DNA from: Candidatus Heimdallarchaeota archaeon
Lineage (GTDB): Archaea; Asgardarchaeota; Heimdallarchaeia; Hodarchaeales; Hodarchaeaceae
Length of the DNA stretch: 64,000 bases
NCBI GenBank assembly: GCA_019057635.1
Contig: DXJL01000104.1
Location: 43,512-107,511, forward strand
Reading direction: 5' to 3'
Shown here: piece by piece, positions 26,485 to 35,077 of the stretch
How positions within the stretch are numbered: the first letter of the stretch is position 1
How the letters are laid out: the number at the start of each line of letters is the position of its first letter
Position numbers and translations under genes: made by a program
Notes under the pieces: model-generated
What the model was told of the DNA's origin: nothing
The model's database searches: none
Seen by the model: the letters and a program-made list of their open reading frames with translations, nothing else

Positions 26485-28431
26485 TTGGCCAGTAACAATC
26501 CCAAACTTGCTTTTATAAGAAGTATTGCCCAACAAGCTCGAAGATTGGAACATGAAATTTCCTCTGAAATGAAAAGCAGTGTAAATAAACTTTATTCACG
26601 ACCGAAATCCTACTATACGTTGCAAGATGTAGAAGAAGTCATAGAAAGCTTAAAAGAGAAAATGATTGTTTTAAATAAGGAAGCACATACAGAATTTTCC
26701 AAAAGAGGGATGAAAGACATTGATAATATTGACCTTGTGCAACCAGAGTCAGATTCAACACTTATAGCAAAATCTGAACTTCAAAGATTGCAGAATGAGA
26801 TTGAATCCTTAAGTCAGCAAGCAACAGATTTGTCACCCTTTGAAAAAAAAATTGCCGATTTGGAAATCTTATTAGAAGAAAAAGAAGCAGAAATTTCTCT
26901 TTTAAATTCAAAGACTGGGTTAACATCTGAAAAATATCAAAATCAATTAGAAGAGATAAATCGTATCCAGGAGCTACTTGATGAAGCTCAAAGAGAATTG
27001 AAACAGACAAAATTAGAAAGGGACAAAATTGAAGCGGAGTATGAAGTCATAGGTAATACATTGATGACTACACGTTTAGAAATTGAGGAACTACAGACAG
27101 TAATAGGAAACAAGGATATAGAATTAGAAAACTTGAACTCGGAAGTACAAGTTCTTACTAGTCATGCAGAAGATAATATTATTCTAAAAGAACAGAACAT
27201 TAAGCTAAATGACGAGATAGCAAATCTCAAAACAGTTGTTCAAAATGAAATTGAGAAGGTAAAAAAAGCATCTTCTAAACAATCGGATGATCTGTTAGAG
27301 GATAAAGAAGCTCTGAATTCACAAATTAGAGAAATTAAAATTGCTATGGCTGAATTAGAAGAAAAAAATCAAATATTGGAGAAAGAGAATGAAGATCTTT
27401 TAATTGATTCAGGAGAAACGACTGAAGAAGCCTTAACTGTTAGAAAAGAATTATCTGAATCTAGAGTTTTGCTTGACCAGAAGATCAAGGAAAATGAAGA
27501 CCTGAATCGTCGATTAAGCGATCTTGAAAATCAGGTTGAATTGCAAGAAAAAGAGAAAGTCGAATTTAAACAAAAACTTGCATCAAGTGAATCTTCTAGG
27601 GAAAAAGTGGAAGGCAATTTGACACATACACAACAAGAAATGGACGATAAGGATGCGCTTATTGAAAAAATTCAATTGCGACTTCAAGAAGCAAAAGAAG
27701 CAGAAGATAAATTACGTACTGAAAATCGTGCTTTTGTAACTTCAACAGAAGACTTACAAGTGGAAATCCAAGGTAAAAATGAACGAATTGACGTAATAGA
27801 AAAAGCTTTGAATGAAGCCCGAGAAAATCTAGCTAATTTGAAAATACATTTTGAAAAACAAAAGTCTTCTATACTCGAGCAGGAGACCCAACTCAAAACA
27901 AAAGACTTGGAAGTAGTTGAAGCAATGAAGGAATTAGACACCATCAGAGAGAAACATGAAAATTTGAGGGAGGAGATTGATGGTTCAAGAACAAAGAGTG
28001 CGGCTTTTGAGCGACAAAAAGAGACATACGATATAGAAATTAAGAGTCTAGGACTCCAGCTTGCTGAAGCGAATAAGGAAAATAAAAGATTAGATAAGAA
28101 AATTAATTCGTTCAAGAATGAAATCACAAAGAGTAATGGGGAAAATGATGCTCTTAATCGTCAGGTAACAAAACTGAAAGAGGAATCTGAACAGTATAAA
28201 CAAGCTGTCGAAGTTCTGAAAATAAATCTGTCCAAAAATCCAAAATATGCGATACTCTTTGTTCTCCAAGATATCCAACAGGCTTCAGTGGAAGAATTGG
28301 CTAAAACTGTCGCAATTCAACTTGTATTTGCAGAACGTCTGATGAAAGAATTAGAATCTGAAGGATGGATTGATTACAATGTAGATCGAGCACAAGTCAC
28401 CCTGAAAAGAAGTTTCTTAGATCTTGAATAA
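26485..28431 (+). CDS. Long coiled-coil protein with C-terminal winged-helix-like tail
   Basis: The protein has 648 residues and is almost entirely coiled coil from residue 60 to about 570, rich in Glu, Leu, Lys and Gln heptads without a membrane segment. The last 75 residues turn into a winged-helix-like fold (YAILFVLQDIQQASVEELAKTV, then ERLMKELESEGWIDY). The N-terminal 60 residues are helical. The start is TTG at 26485 after AGAGGG. The order of parts copies that of the 4107-5510 protein, and the C-termini share a length and pattern, so they may be paralogues. It may tether DNA, or form a rod that displays a DNA- or protein-binding tip. No known homologue is recognised with confidence. Confidence 0.8.
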   Translation: MASNNPKLAFIRSIAQQARRLEHEISSEMKSSVNKLYSRPKSYYTLQDVEEVIESLKEKMIVLNKEAHTEFSKRGMKDIDNIDLVQPESDSTLIAKSELQRLQNEIESLSQQATDLSPFEKKIADLEILLEEKEAEISLLNSKTGLTSEKYQNQLEEINRIQELLDEAQRELKQTKLERDKIEAEYEVIGNTLMTTRLEIEELQTVIGNKDIELENLNSEVQVLTSHAEDNIILKEQNIKLNDEIANLKTVVQNEIEKVKKASSKQSDDLLEDKEALNSQIREIKIAMAELEEKNQILEKENEDLLIDSGETTEEALTVRKELSESRVLLDQKIKENEDLNRRLSDLENQVELQEKEKVEFKQKLASSESSREKVEGNLTHTQQEMDDKDALIEKIQLRLQEAKEAEDKLRTENRAFVTSTEDLQVEIQGKNERIDVIEKALNEARENLANLKIHFEKQKSSILEQETQLKTKDLEVVEAMKELDTIREKHENLREEIDGSRTKSAAFERQKETYDIEIKSLGLQLAEANKENKRLDKKINSFKNEITKSNGENDALNRQVTKLKEESEQYKQAVEVLKINLSKNPKYAILFVLQDIQQASVEELAKTVAIQLVFAERLMKELESEGWIDYNVDRAQVTLKRSFLDLE

Positions 28432-28474
28432 AAAATTCTATAAATTAGCTTAAACCAAAATTCTGGGTGACTTG

Positions 28475-29332
28475 ATGCAAGTACAAATGATTCTTAGCAA
28501 GTGTAAAGAGAATTTAGTTGATTTAGATGATCACATCATTCTTATTTTGAAGGCTATTGATCAAAATATCAGTATTATTGTAGAAGGAGAATCAGGAACA
28601 GGGAAAACAGAACTAGCAAAAACCATTGCTTTTGCCCTTGAAAGGCCATTTTACAGAGTTGATGGAGATGAAAATCTAACAATTACACAACTTCGTGGTT
28701 GGTTTGATCCGTCTTTAGTCATCGAATCAGGTTTTGGAGAAAAATCTTTCATACCAGGTCCTCTAACATTGGCAATGTCAAAAGGAGGATTATTCTTCTT
28801 TAATGAAGTCAATCGCGCGCCAAGTGAATCAATTAATGGAGCACTTTCTGCGATGGATTCCAGCGAAAGATCCATTGAAATTCCACAATATATGAATATT
28901 AAGGCAAGAGACGATTTTTATACAATTTTTACCCTTAATCCTTCAGAATATATTGGTACTAATCCGTTACCTGAAGCATTTTTTGATAGATGCATTAGAA
29001 TCCATTTAACACATAAAACTGGAAAAATTGCAGAGGAAATAGTCAAATTAAGGACTAATTGTGCTGATGATGACTTAATACACAAATGTGTATTATTCAC
29101 TGAAAAAACTCGTTCCAATACTGATTTCGAACGTGGTGCAAGTATTCGAGCAGCTATTCAGTTAACGCAATTATTGATGAATGAAGAAAACCAAGATAAA
29201 CACATAATTCAAGCGATCAATGCAGTTTACTCTGGTAAAATTAAACTACAACCTGATATTTCTCGATCAGTCGAAAAGTGTTTACATGAGATAGCTGACG
29301 AGGTTTTTTTTGAGAATAGACCAAAAAACTAG
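28475..29332 (+). CDS. MoxR-family AAA+ ATPase
   Basis: This 285-residue AAA+ ATPase is of the MoxR class, which usually works with a VWA partner as a chaperone or metal-insertion machine. Walker A is GESGTGKT at 38-45. The Walker B block is LFFFNEVNRAPSES: the usual Asp is replaced by Asn beside the catalytic Glu, a change I believe also occurs in other MoxR-like groups. Sensor-1 is in FTLNPSEYIG and an arginine finger candidate is in PEAFFDRCIRI. The ATG at 28475 is preferred to the TTG at 28472. The zero-frame stop TAG at 29330-29332 is immediately preceded by a slippery A AAA AAC, and the VWA frame continues in -1. The encoded protein may therefore exist both alone and as a VWA fusion. 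Confidence 0.88.
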   Translation: MQVQMILSKCKENLVDLDDHIILILKAIDQNISIIVEGESGTGKTELAKTIAFALERPFYRVDGDENLTITQLRGWFDPSLVIESGFGEKSFIPGPLTLAMSKGGLFFFNEVNRAPSESINGALSAMDSSERSIEIPQYMNIKARDDFYTIFTLNPSEYIGTNPLPEAFFDRCIRIHLTHKTGKIAEEIVKLRTNCADDDLIHKCVLFTEKTRSNTDFERGASIRAAIQLTQLLMNEENQDKHIIQAINAVYSGKIKLQPDISRSVEKCLHEIADEVFFENRPKN

Positions 29333-29354
29333 AAAAGCGGGACGGAGAGCCCGC
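29323..29354 (+). promoter_or_regulatory. Candidate -1 programmed ribosomal frameshift signal
   Basis: A_AAA_AAC lies at 29323-29329 in the MoxR frame, one codon before its TAG. A 7-nt spacer (29330-29336) is followed by a hairpin: GCGGG at 29337-29341, an 8-nt loop and CCCGC at 29350-29354. The loop contains GGAGAG. This is the standard layout of bacterial and viral -1 signals: slippery heptamer, short spacer, structure. The -1 frame is open from 29320 to the VWA stop, so a shift must happen within 29320-29332, exactly where the heptamer lies. The hairpin is GC-rich in an AT-rich genome. A deletion or insertion in the A6 tract is the main alternative. Confidence 0.6.
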
Positions 29355-30363
29355 GGTATCAGAACACTCAATTAAATTATCTCACCCTACTCATCAGTAT
29401 GATCTGATTGAAACTATCCTTGAATATCGACTTCAGCAAAAGCTTGATACTTCGAAAACTATCGAATTTACAGAACAAGCACTCAAATCGCGAAATTTGC
29501 ATGCAGTTGAAATACTAGCTGAATCATATCCTCACGTCGTGGCAGACGTCATACAGATGGAAAATTTCGACTCTAATCTTGTTTTAGAATCAAAAAGTCT
29601 AGTTTTTCAAATAAAAGATCATCTAGATCCCTCAATTGAAAAAAAATTGATGCAAATACTAATCCCAAGGATGATAAAACACTCTGAATCATTATTTCAT
29701 AGCATCGATCGTTCAAAATATCCTATCCGAATACCATATATGCCAGGGAGAAAATGGAATGTCGAAAAAACTGTAATGAAATTCTTGGTTTCAGGGGATA
29801 CAAATTTAAACTACTCACATGTCGTTTGTGAGGAACGAAAAGAAAGGAAAGCAACAGTAGTCCTCCTAATTGATAAGAGTCACTCCGTTATTCAGCACTT
29901 GAGATTTATTATTATTTCAGCAATAATATTCAGTTTAGCATTACAAAATAAAGATATAAGTATAATTAGTTTTGACACACGACCATCTGTAGTTAAGAGT
30001 ATGAAAGATAGGCGCGACTCAAGTACTCAAATTGTGAAAAAACTGATAAAACTTAGCTCAGGTGGAAAAACTGATATTTATTCTGCTCTGTTAAAAGCTC
30101 AAAAAGAATTTTCTACTGTCATAAGCAGAAAAAAAACACTCGTACTGATATCCGACTTATTAGCAACGTCTGGAGAGGACTTTTTACCTATTTTAAGAAC
30201 ATTTAACGATGTTAGGATCATTGTAACACCTAGGCGTCAGACTTTACAACTGACAAAACCTCTACTCGGCCATTTACGCAGAATGAATAATGTCAAATTA
30301 TTTCTCTTACCCGAAAATGAACGATTAATCCTTAATATGTTAGAAAAGGTTTTATTTTTTTAA
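29329..30363 (+). CDS. VWA-domain protein, probably expressed by frameshift from MoxR
   Basis: The frame is open upstream of the VWA domain from 29320 and reads as natural protein (QYDLIETILEYRLQQ), but has no ATG, GTG or TTG before a TTG at 29497. From the frameshift point at 29329 it adds 344 residues, giving a 629-residue MoxR-VWA fusion. The C-terminal VWA fold has a complete metal-ion-dependent adhesion site: DxSxS as DKSHS (29872-29886), Thr in GGKTDIYSAL and Asp in LISDLLA. Such proteins bind partners through a divalent metal. Starting at TTG 29497 gives a 288-residue protein that would lack the helical N-terminus and a ribosome-binding site. The fusion would be a one-piece version of the MoxR/VWA machine. 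Confidence 0.75.
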   Translation, partial: LEKRDGEPAVSEHSIKLSHPTHQYDLIETILEYRLQQKLDTSKTIEFTEQALKSRNLHAVEILAESYPHVVADVIQMENFDSNLVLESKSLVFQIKDHLDPSIEKKLMQILIPRMIKHSESLFHSIDRSKYPIRIPYMPGRKWNVEKTVMKFLVSGDTNLNYSHVVCEERKERKATVVLLIDKSHSVIQHLRFIIISAIIFSLALQNKDISIISFDTRPSVVKSMKDRRDSSTQIVKKLIKLSSGGKTDIYSALLKAQKEFSTVISRKKTLVLISDLLATSGEDFLPILRTFNDVRIIVTPRRQTLQLTKPLLGHLRRMNNVKLFLLPENERLILNMLEKVLFF

Positions 30364-30365
30364 TC

Positions 30366-31856
30366 CTAATTGTTGGACACTATATCTTCAGAATTTGTGG
30401 TATCAGGTTGTTCACTTAGAATCTCATCAAGAATCTTGCTGTAATTTTGTGGATGAAAGATTTTATATATTTGTAGGATTCTTGTCCTGAAACTTGGGTG
30501 ATCACTATCTTTCTCTGGAGTTTGTAGGATTTCATGCTCAAATACCATTTTTTGAGGATGAGAAAGTAATGTAACAATAAAATTATCAAGTTCTTCTGCT
30601 TCTAAGTAATAACTTTCGTCTGAATCAAACTTTCTCCAATCAATTGTCTTTTCCTTCAACTTAGTCGGAGTGAGGACTTCATCATTTTCAACCATCGATT
30701 CGAAAAACTTTGTTCGTTTTTCCAGTAATGAAGGAACAGCCTGCGTTATTAGCTGATCTCGATAATCTAGATCTATTTTTAATCCATAGGCTGTCATTAA
30801 TCGATGTAGCTTTTCCTCGAGAAAAATCCTTGGAGCCATTTCTCTGGCTACATCCTCATTTAACTGAGTTCGAGGGAATCGATGATTTATATTACGCATA
30901 AAATCAGCTGAAGGTTTTTTTTCTCCTGCTAAACCATTTAGCCATTCAATCTCGTGAGATAAGATTTGCATTGTTTCACTTCTTTGACCCAGATGGATCA
31001 ACGAGTTGATCAAGATATCGGATCCGACTGTTTGTGCAGCGAAATAATCAGACAAAAATTCAGCCTGTCTATTTGCTGAATACAAGAACCTTACAGTAAA
31101 CTTTGTTAGTATTGCTATGACTAAATATATTAATCCCAAAAATAATGTTCTCTCTATTGCATCAATTAATCGAAATGTTTCAAACAGTGCATTTTGGATA
31201 CCGGTTAGAACCTGGAGATAAATGAATAAATAAGCAAGATTAAGAAATAAACGAGGTATAGACAAGATTAGCCGAAACAAGCTATCCCCATGTTTAACAT
31301 GGGCAAGTTCATGTGCTACAACTGCTTCAATCTCATTATCACTAAGAATTTCTAGCACATTTGTATTTAATACAATATAAGGTCTTCGCAAAAATGGAAT
31401 TGGGATCAAATCCAGACTAAACGCATTAGGTACGCTTTTTCGATAAATAAATATCTTTTTGACCTTAATTTTTGTTCGTTCTGCGACATTTGAAACAATA
31501 TTTATTGTTTTATTAACTAGCTTTTCCTCTTCTGGTAAGTGAGCCATACCTTTCTTAGGTAGTGGGAAAATTTGTATCATATTCTTGTTAGAAAAAACAA
31601 CATTTACTAAGAAGATTAATAATAGGATTTGTAATCCTCCTGTGAGGATTACCAGAACTGCAGTGAATCGTAATTCTGAAAATGGATTAATTGAAATGTA
31701 AAAACCGAGAATTTTTGCGAAAGTGAAATCTGATCCTTCATCTGGAATTTGACTGATAGAAATCCAAGATACTATAATCATTTGCAGGAGTGTTAATAAG
31801 AAAAATACACTTGCATTAAAAAAACGATATACGCGGATCCTTCTAATTGAAACCAT
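30366..31856 (-). CDS. M48-family membrane metalloprotease (HtpX-like)
   Basis: This zinc protease of 496 residues is related to HtpX and Ste24. It has the metal-binding motif HELAH in VVAHELAHVKHGD near residue 180; a Glu ligand is probably in the later FLSDYFAAQTVG region. Predicted membrane helices are near residues 12-32, 62-85 and 205-255. The region after the second helix pair is cytosolic. The C-terminal third is acidic and unrecognised. In bacteria HtpX degrades misfolded membrane proteins under stress. It is convergent with the VWA gene, whose stop lies three bases away. A second, unrelated M48 protein with a HESGH motif is at 54610-56388. Confidence 0.87.
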   Translation of the reverse strand: MVSIRRIRVYRFFNASVFFLLTLLQMIIVSWISISQIPDEGSDFTFAKILGFYISINPFSELRFTAVLVILTGGLQILLLIFLVNVVFSNKNMIQIFPLPKKGMAHLPEEEKLVNKTINIVSNVAERTKIKVKKIFIYRKSVPNAFSLDLIPIPFLRRPYIVLNTNVLEILSDNEIEAVVAHELAHVKHGDSLFRLILSIPRLFLNLAYLFIYLQVLTGIQNALFETFRLIDAIERTLFLGLIYLVIAILTKFTVRFLYSANRQAEFLSDYFAAQTVGSDILINSLIHLGQRSETMQILSHEIEWLNGLAGEKKPSADFMRNINHRFPRTQLNEDVAREMAPRIFLEEKLHRLMTAYGLKIDLDYRDQLITQAVPSLLEKRTKFFESMVENDEVLTPTKLKEKTIDWRKFDSDESYYLEAEELDNFIVTLLSHPQKMVFEHEILQTPEKDSDHPSFRTRILQIYKIFHPQNYSKILDEILSEQPDTTNSEDIVSNN

Positions 31857-31996
31857 TTATTCCACCTTTGCAAGGAGAATCTTCGAATAACGCATGTCAA
31901 AATATACCACGAGTGTCGATTAAATTTCTTTGCTTAGAAAATAACTCGTTGATATATGATTTGTAAATTCATAATTACTCCATATTGGCTTTTTCT

Positions 31997-34747
31997 TCAC
32001 CAATATCCTGCCAAGTAGTGTAATTGTGGTACATTCTTAGCAAGAAATGTACGTATTTCATCAATAAGAACTAATATACTGCCAACAAAAATAACTACAA
32101 ACCAATCGATTAGTCCTAAACCTGTTGTATCAAATATTATCTGAAGAGGGGGAAGATAAAGAATCATCAAATGAAGAGCAATAGAGCTTGAGATAGCTAA
32201 CAGCAGGTAAGGATTTCTAAAGAATTCTTTCCCAATCAAAGAATGCTCTTCTTTCCGAATATTCAAGGCCATAACCATTTGAAAAATAATAAGCATAGTA
32301 AAACTAATTGTTCTGGGGTAAATTATCTCGTCAGGGGTAGGTGCCACACCATTCACAAGATTAGGCCATAAATATAAGAAAAACAATAGCAATGAGCCAA
32401 TTCCGATCATAACACCTGAATAGATGATAAAATATATTGATTTCTTAGTTAATATTTGTTCGTCAGGATCACGAGGTTTTCTAATCATAACATCTGCATC
32501 TGGTGGGTCAAATCCAAGGGCTAAGGCAGGTAAACCATCTGTAACTAAATTTACCCAAAGAATTTGAATCGCGAGCAAAGGTAAAATGGGTTCTTTGAAA
32601 AGAATAGAGGTCAAAATCATACCCAATAACATTACCATTATTTCTCCAGCATTGCAGGAAAGCAAATAGAGAACAAATTTACGCATATTATCATATATAG
32701 TTCTTCCTTCAAGGATCGCACCGACGATCGTTGAGAAATCGTCATCAGCTAACACCATGTCTGATGCCTCCTTGGAAACATCTGTCCCAGAGATTCCCAT
32801 CGCAACACCAATATCAGCTCTTTTTAATGCTGGAGCATCATTAACACCATCACCAGTCATTGCAACAATTTGATTGCTACCCTTTAATGCCGTGACTAGT
32901 CTTAGTTTATGTTCTGGAGAAACCCGGGCAAACACATTTACCTCCTTCACTTTCTCGGATAATTCTGAATCCGACATTTTTGATAATTGGTGTCCCTCCA
33001 ATGCAATATTGGATTCTGTTTCTTCAATTAATCCAATTTCAGAGGCAACTGCAATAGCTGTTTTCAGATGATCTCCAGTAATCATTATAGGTCGTATTCC
33101 AGCTTGCTTACAAGTAGCGATTGCTTCCTTTGTACCTCGTCTTGGAGGATCCATTATTGCAACGGCTCCAATGTAAATCATCCCGGATTCTATCTCTTCA
33201 TTATCCTCAGAAAATATATGTAATTCAGCTTGTTCCTTTTCTATTTGTTTCGATGCCATTCCAAGCATTCTATAGCCCAATGTAGCAATTTTCTGTTCCT
33301 GTTCCTCTAACATTACACGTGCGCTTTCTTCTAGGGGTTTCACTTTTCCTTTCGTTAAATAATGAGTACAAATCGTAATAAGGACATCTGGAGCACCCTT
33401 CATTAATACCGAATACTTTTCACTTGAATCTTTTACAACTACACTCATTCTTTTTGAATCAGAATCAAAAGGAATTTCAAACACTCGTTCAAAGGAAGAT
33501 TTGGCTAGATTCAATCTTTTAGCTACTCTCAATAAGGCTAGTTCTGTTGGATCTCCAACAGCTTTCTCAGTCCGCTTTTCACCAATTTGGGCATTATTAC
33601 ACTCTCTCCCAATCACTAGCAATTCATTTACTGCACTATTTAATTTTAGCTTTTTTGTAACATCAAATTCAGCGTCTACAGTTAATATTTTTCTAACGGT
33701 CATTTTATTCATTGTTAATGTCCCCGTTTTATCGGAACATATGACTGTAGTAGAGCCAAGAGTTTCAACAGAAGGTAATCGTCGAATAATTGCATTTTTC
33801 TTACTCATCTTCTGCACCCCTAGAGCTAATGAGAGGGTAACAACTGCTGGAAGACCTTCAGGTACAGCGGCCACTGCAAGGCCGACAGATACGATAAACA
33901 TCTCAAGAGCTTCCCTACCCAGAATTATTCCAATAGTAAAAATGACTGCGCATATTGCAAGGCTTCCAACACCGATATATTTGCCTAAAATACCTAATCT
34001 TTGTTGTAATGGGGTTTCTTCTTTGGTGTCTTCCATTAAACCCTGAGCGATTTTACCAAACTCAGTTTTCATACCTGTCTGTGTAATAATAACCTGACCC
34101 CGTCCTCTGGAAACATTAGTTCCACTAAACACAGAATTCAGCATTTCTGCGATTTGGGCATCTTTAGATACATTGGCATTTACATTCTTGGCAACTGGAA
34201 AGGATTCACCTGTTAACATGCTTTCATCGATTCTAAGGGCAAGAGATTGAAGTAGTCTTCCGTCAGCAGGAATTTTATCTCCTTCCTCAAGAAATACAAT
34301 ATCTCCAGGAACTAGGTGGGTGGCTTCAATACGTGCTTTTTTTCCGTCCCGAACTACTGTTGAAAATGGAGCTGCCATAGATTTAAGGGCTTCTATAGAC
34401 TTTTCAGCCTTATATTCTTGAACAAAACCAAAAAAGGCATTGAATAAGACAATAACTGAGATTGCAACGGAATCAATGAAATATTCGAGTTTTGCATGTT
34501 CATCTGTAGAAAAAATACCTATTGTTATTGAAATAACAAGGGCCACGAGTAGAATCACTACTAATGGGTCAGCAAATTGCTCAAAAAATAATGTAATAGG
34601 TGATTTACTATCGCTTTTTTTCAACTCATTCAAGCCATATTTACCTATACGGCGAGAGGCTTCTTCAGATGATAAACCTAAATCATCTTTTACTCCTAAG
34701 TCAGCCATCAATGTACGTGTATCAACAGAATACCTATTATCTACCAT
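31997..34747 (-). CDS. P-type calcium-transporting ATPase (P2A-like)
   Basis: This 916-residue primary transporter exports calcium or a related divalent cation. It has the actuator motif LTGES at 178-182 and the phosphorylation site CSDKTGTLT with Asp339. PEGLP in M4 is at 296-300, followed by the nucleotide-binding KGAPD and the hinge GDGVNDAPAL. Transmembrane calcium ligands are present: Glu in M4, Asn and Glu in M5 (NAGEIM), and Asn-Thr-Asp in M6 (NLVTDGLPAL). The M8 segment reads FQMVMALNIR, where animal SERCA has a Glu, so one calcium site may be altered. Ten membrane helices are expected. The gene is transcribed alone after a 330-bp intergenic region. Confidence 0.92.
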   Translation of the reverse strand: MVDNRYSVDTRTLMADLGVKDDLGLSSEEASRRIGKYGLNELKKSDSKSPITLFFEQFADPLVVILLVALVISITIGIFSTDEHAKLEYFIDSVAISVIVLFNAFFGFVQEYKAEKSIEALKSMAAPFSTVVRDGKKARIEATHLVPGDIVFLEEGDKIPADGRLLQSLALRIDESMLTGESFPVAKNVNANVSKDAQIAEMLNSVFSGTNVSRGRGQVIITQTGMKTEFGKIAQGLMEDTKEETPLQQRLGILGKYIGVGSLAICAVIFTIGIILGREALEMFIVSVGLAVAAVPEGLPAVVTLSLALGVQKMSKKNAIIRRLPSVETLGSTTVICSDKTGTLTMNKMTVRKILTVDAEFDVTKKLKLNSAVNELLVIGRECNNAQIGEKRTEKAVGDPTELALLRVAKRLNLAKSSFERVFEIPFDSDSKRMSVVVKDSSEKYSVLMKGAPDVLITICTHYLTKGKVKPLEESARVMLEEQEQKIATLGYRMLGMASKQIEKEQAELHIFSEDNEEIESGMIYIGAVAIMDPPRRGTKEAIATCKQAGIRPIMITGDHLKTAIAVASEIGLIEETESNIALEGHQLSKMSDSELSEKVKEVNVFARVSPEHKLRLVTALKGSNQIVAMTGDGVNDAPALKRADIGVAMGISGTDVSKEASDMVLADDDFSTIVGAILEGRTIYDNMRKFVLYLLSCNAGEIMVMLLGMILTSILFKEPILPLLAIQILWVNLVTDGLPALALGFDPPDADVMIRKPRDPDEQILTKKSIYFIIYSGVMIGIGSLLLFFLYLWPNLVNGVAPTPDEIIYPRTISFTMLIIFQMVMALNIRKEEHSLIGKEFFRNPYLLLAISSSIALHLMILYLPPLQIIFDTTGLGLIDWFVVIFVGSILVLIDEIRTFLAKNVPQLHYLAGYW

Positions 34748-35077
34748 TAAAATCCCTGAAAGACGATTTGTATCTCAATTTTTTCATCAATGCTAGTATA
34801 CTCAACGTATTCACTCTATTAGTATTCGGCAAAAAAAGTTAGGGCATCTTATCGCTTTTGTGAGATATTCTTTGTAATTGCGGAATTTTCGCAAGTAATA
34901 CCAGTCATTTTTTAAGCCCTTTTTAATATTCTGATAAGGGACTTGAGTTAATATCTAATACAGCTGATCTTAAACGGGTAGGGACATTTAAGTGAATAAA
35001 ACTCAAGTCTGTCAGAATTCCCCTTGTCGAGAAGAAAGAAGTTCCTAACATTTCGTGAATTTTTAGAGTGATTTTTG
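34748..35077. other. 330-bp intergenic region
   Basis: No coding frame is supported between the P-type ATPase (start at 34747) and the end of the GTPase gene. Weak inverted repeats are seen: TTGCG at 34878-34882 with CGCAA at 34890-34894, and CCCTT with AAGGG around 34917-34940. AGTATACT close to 34800 is a possible promoter element for the ATPase. Nothing resembling a tRNA or structured RNA was recognised. Confidence 0.4.

Noticed and set aside
27684-28127. Minus-strand frame of 147 codons within the coiled-coil gene
   Set aside because: A Ser/Phe/Leu-rich frame is expected on the antisense strand of Glu/Lys-rich coiled coils; no independent signal supports it.
29497-30363. VWA gene starting simply at TTG 29497
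   Set aside because: It is not excluded, but it leaves an upstream protein-like open frame without a start and has no ribosome-binding site. It is therefore kept only as the alternative to the frameshift reading.
33501-34046. Plus-strand frame of 181 codons over the P-type ATPase
   Set aside because: It is antisense to a strongly conserved enzyme, has no ribosome-binding site and no recognisable domain.
34878-34894. Hairpin TTGCG/CGCAA between the ATPase and GTPase genes
   Set aside because: Only a 5-bp stem with no link to gene ends or starts; such matches are common in AT-rich DNA.
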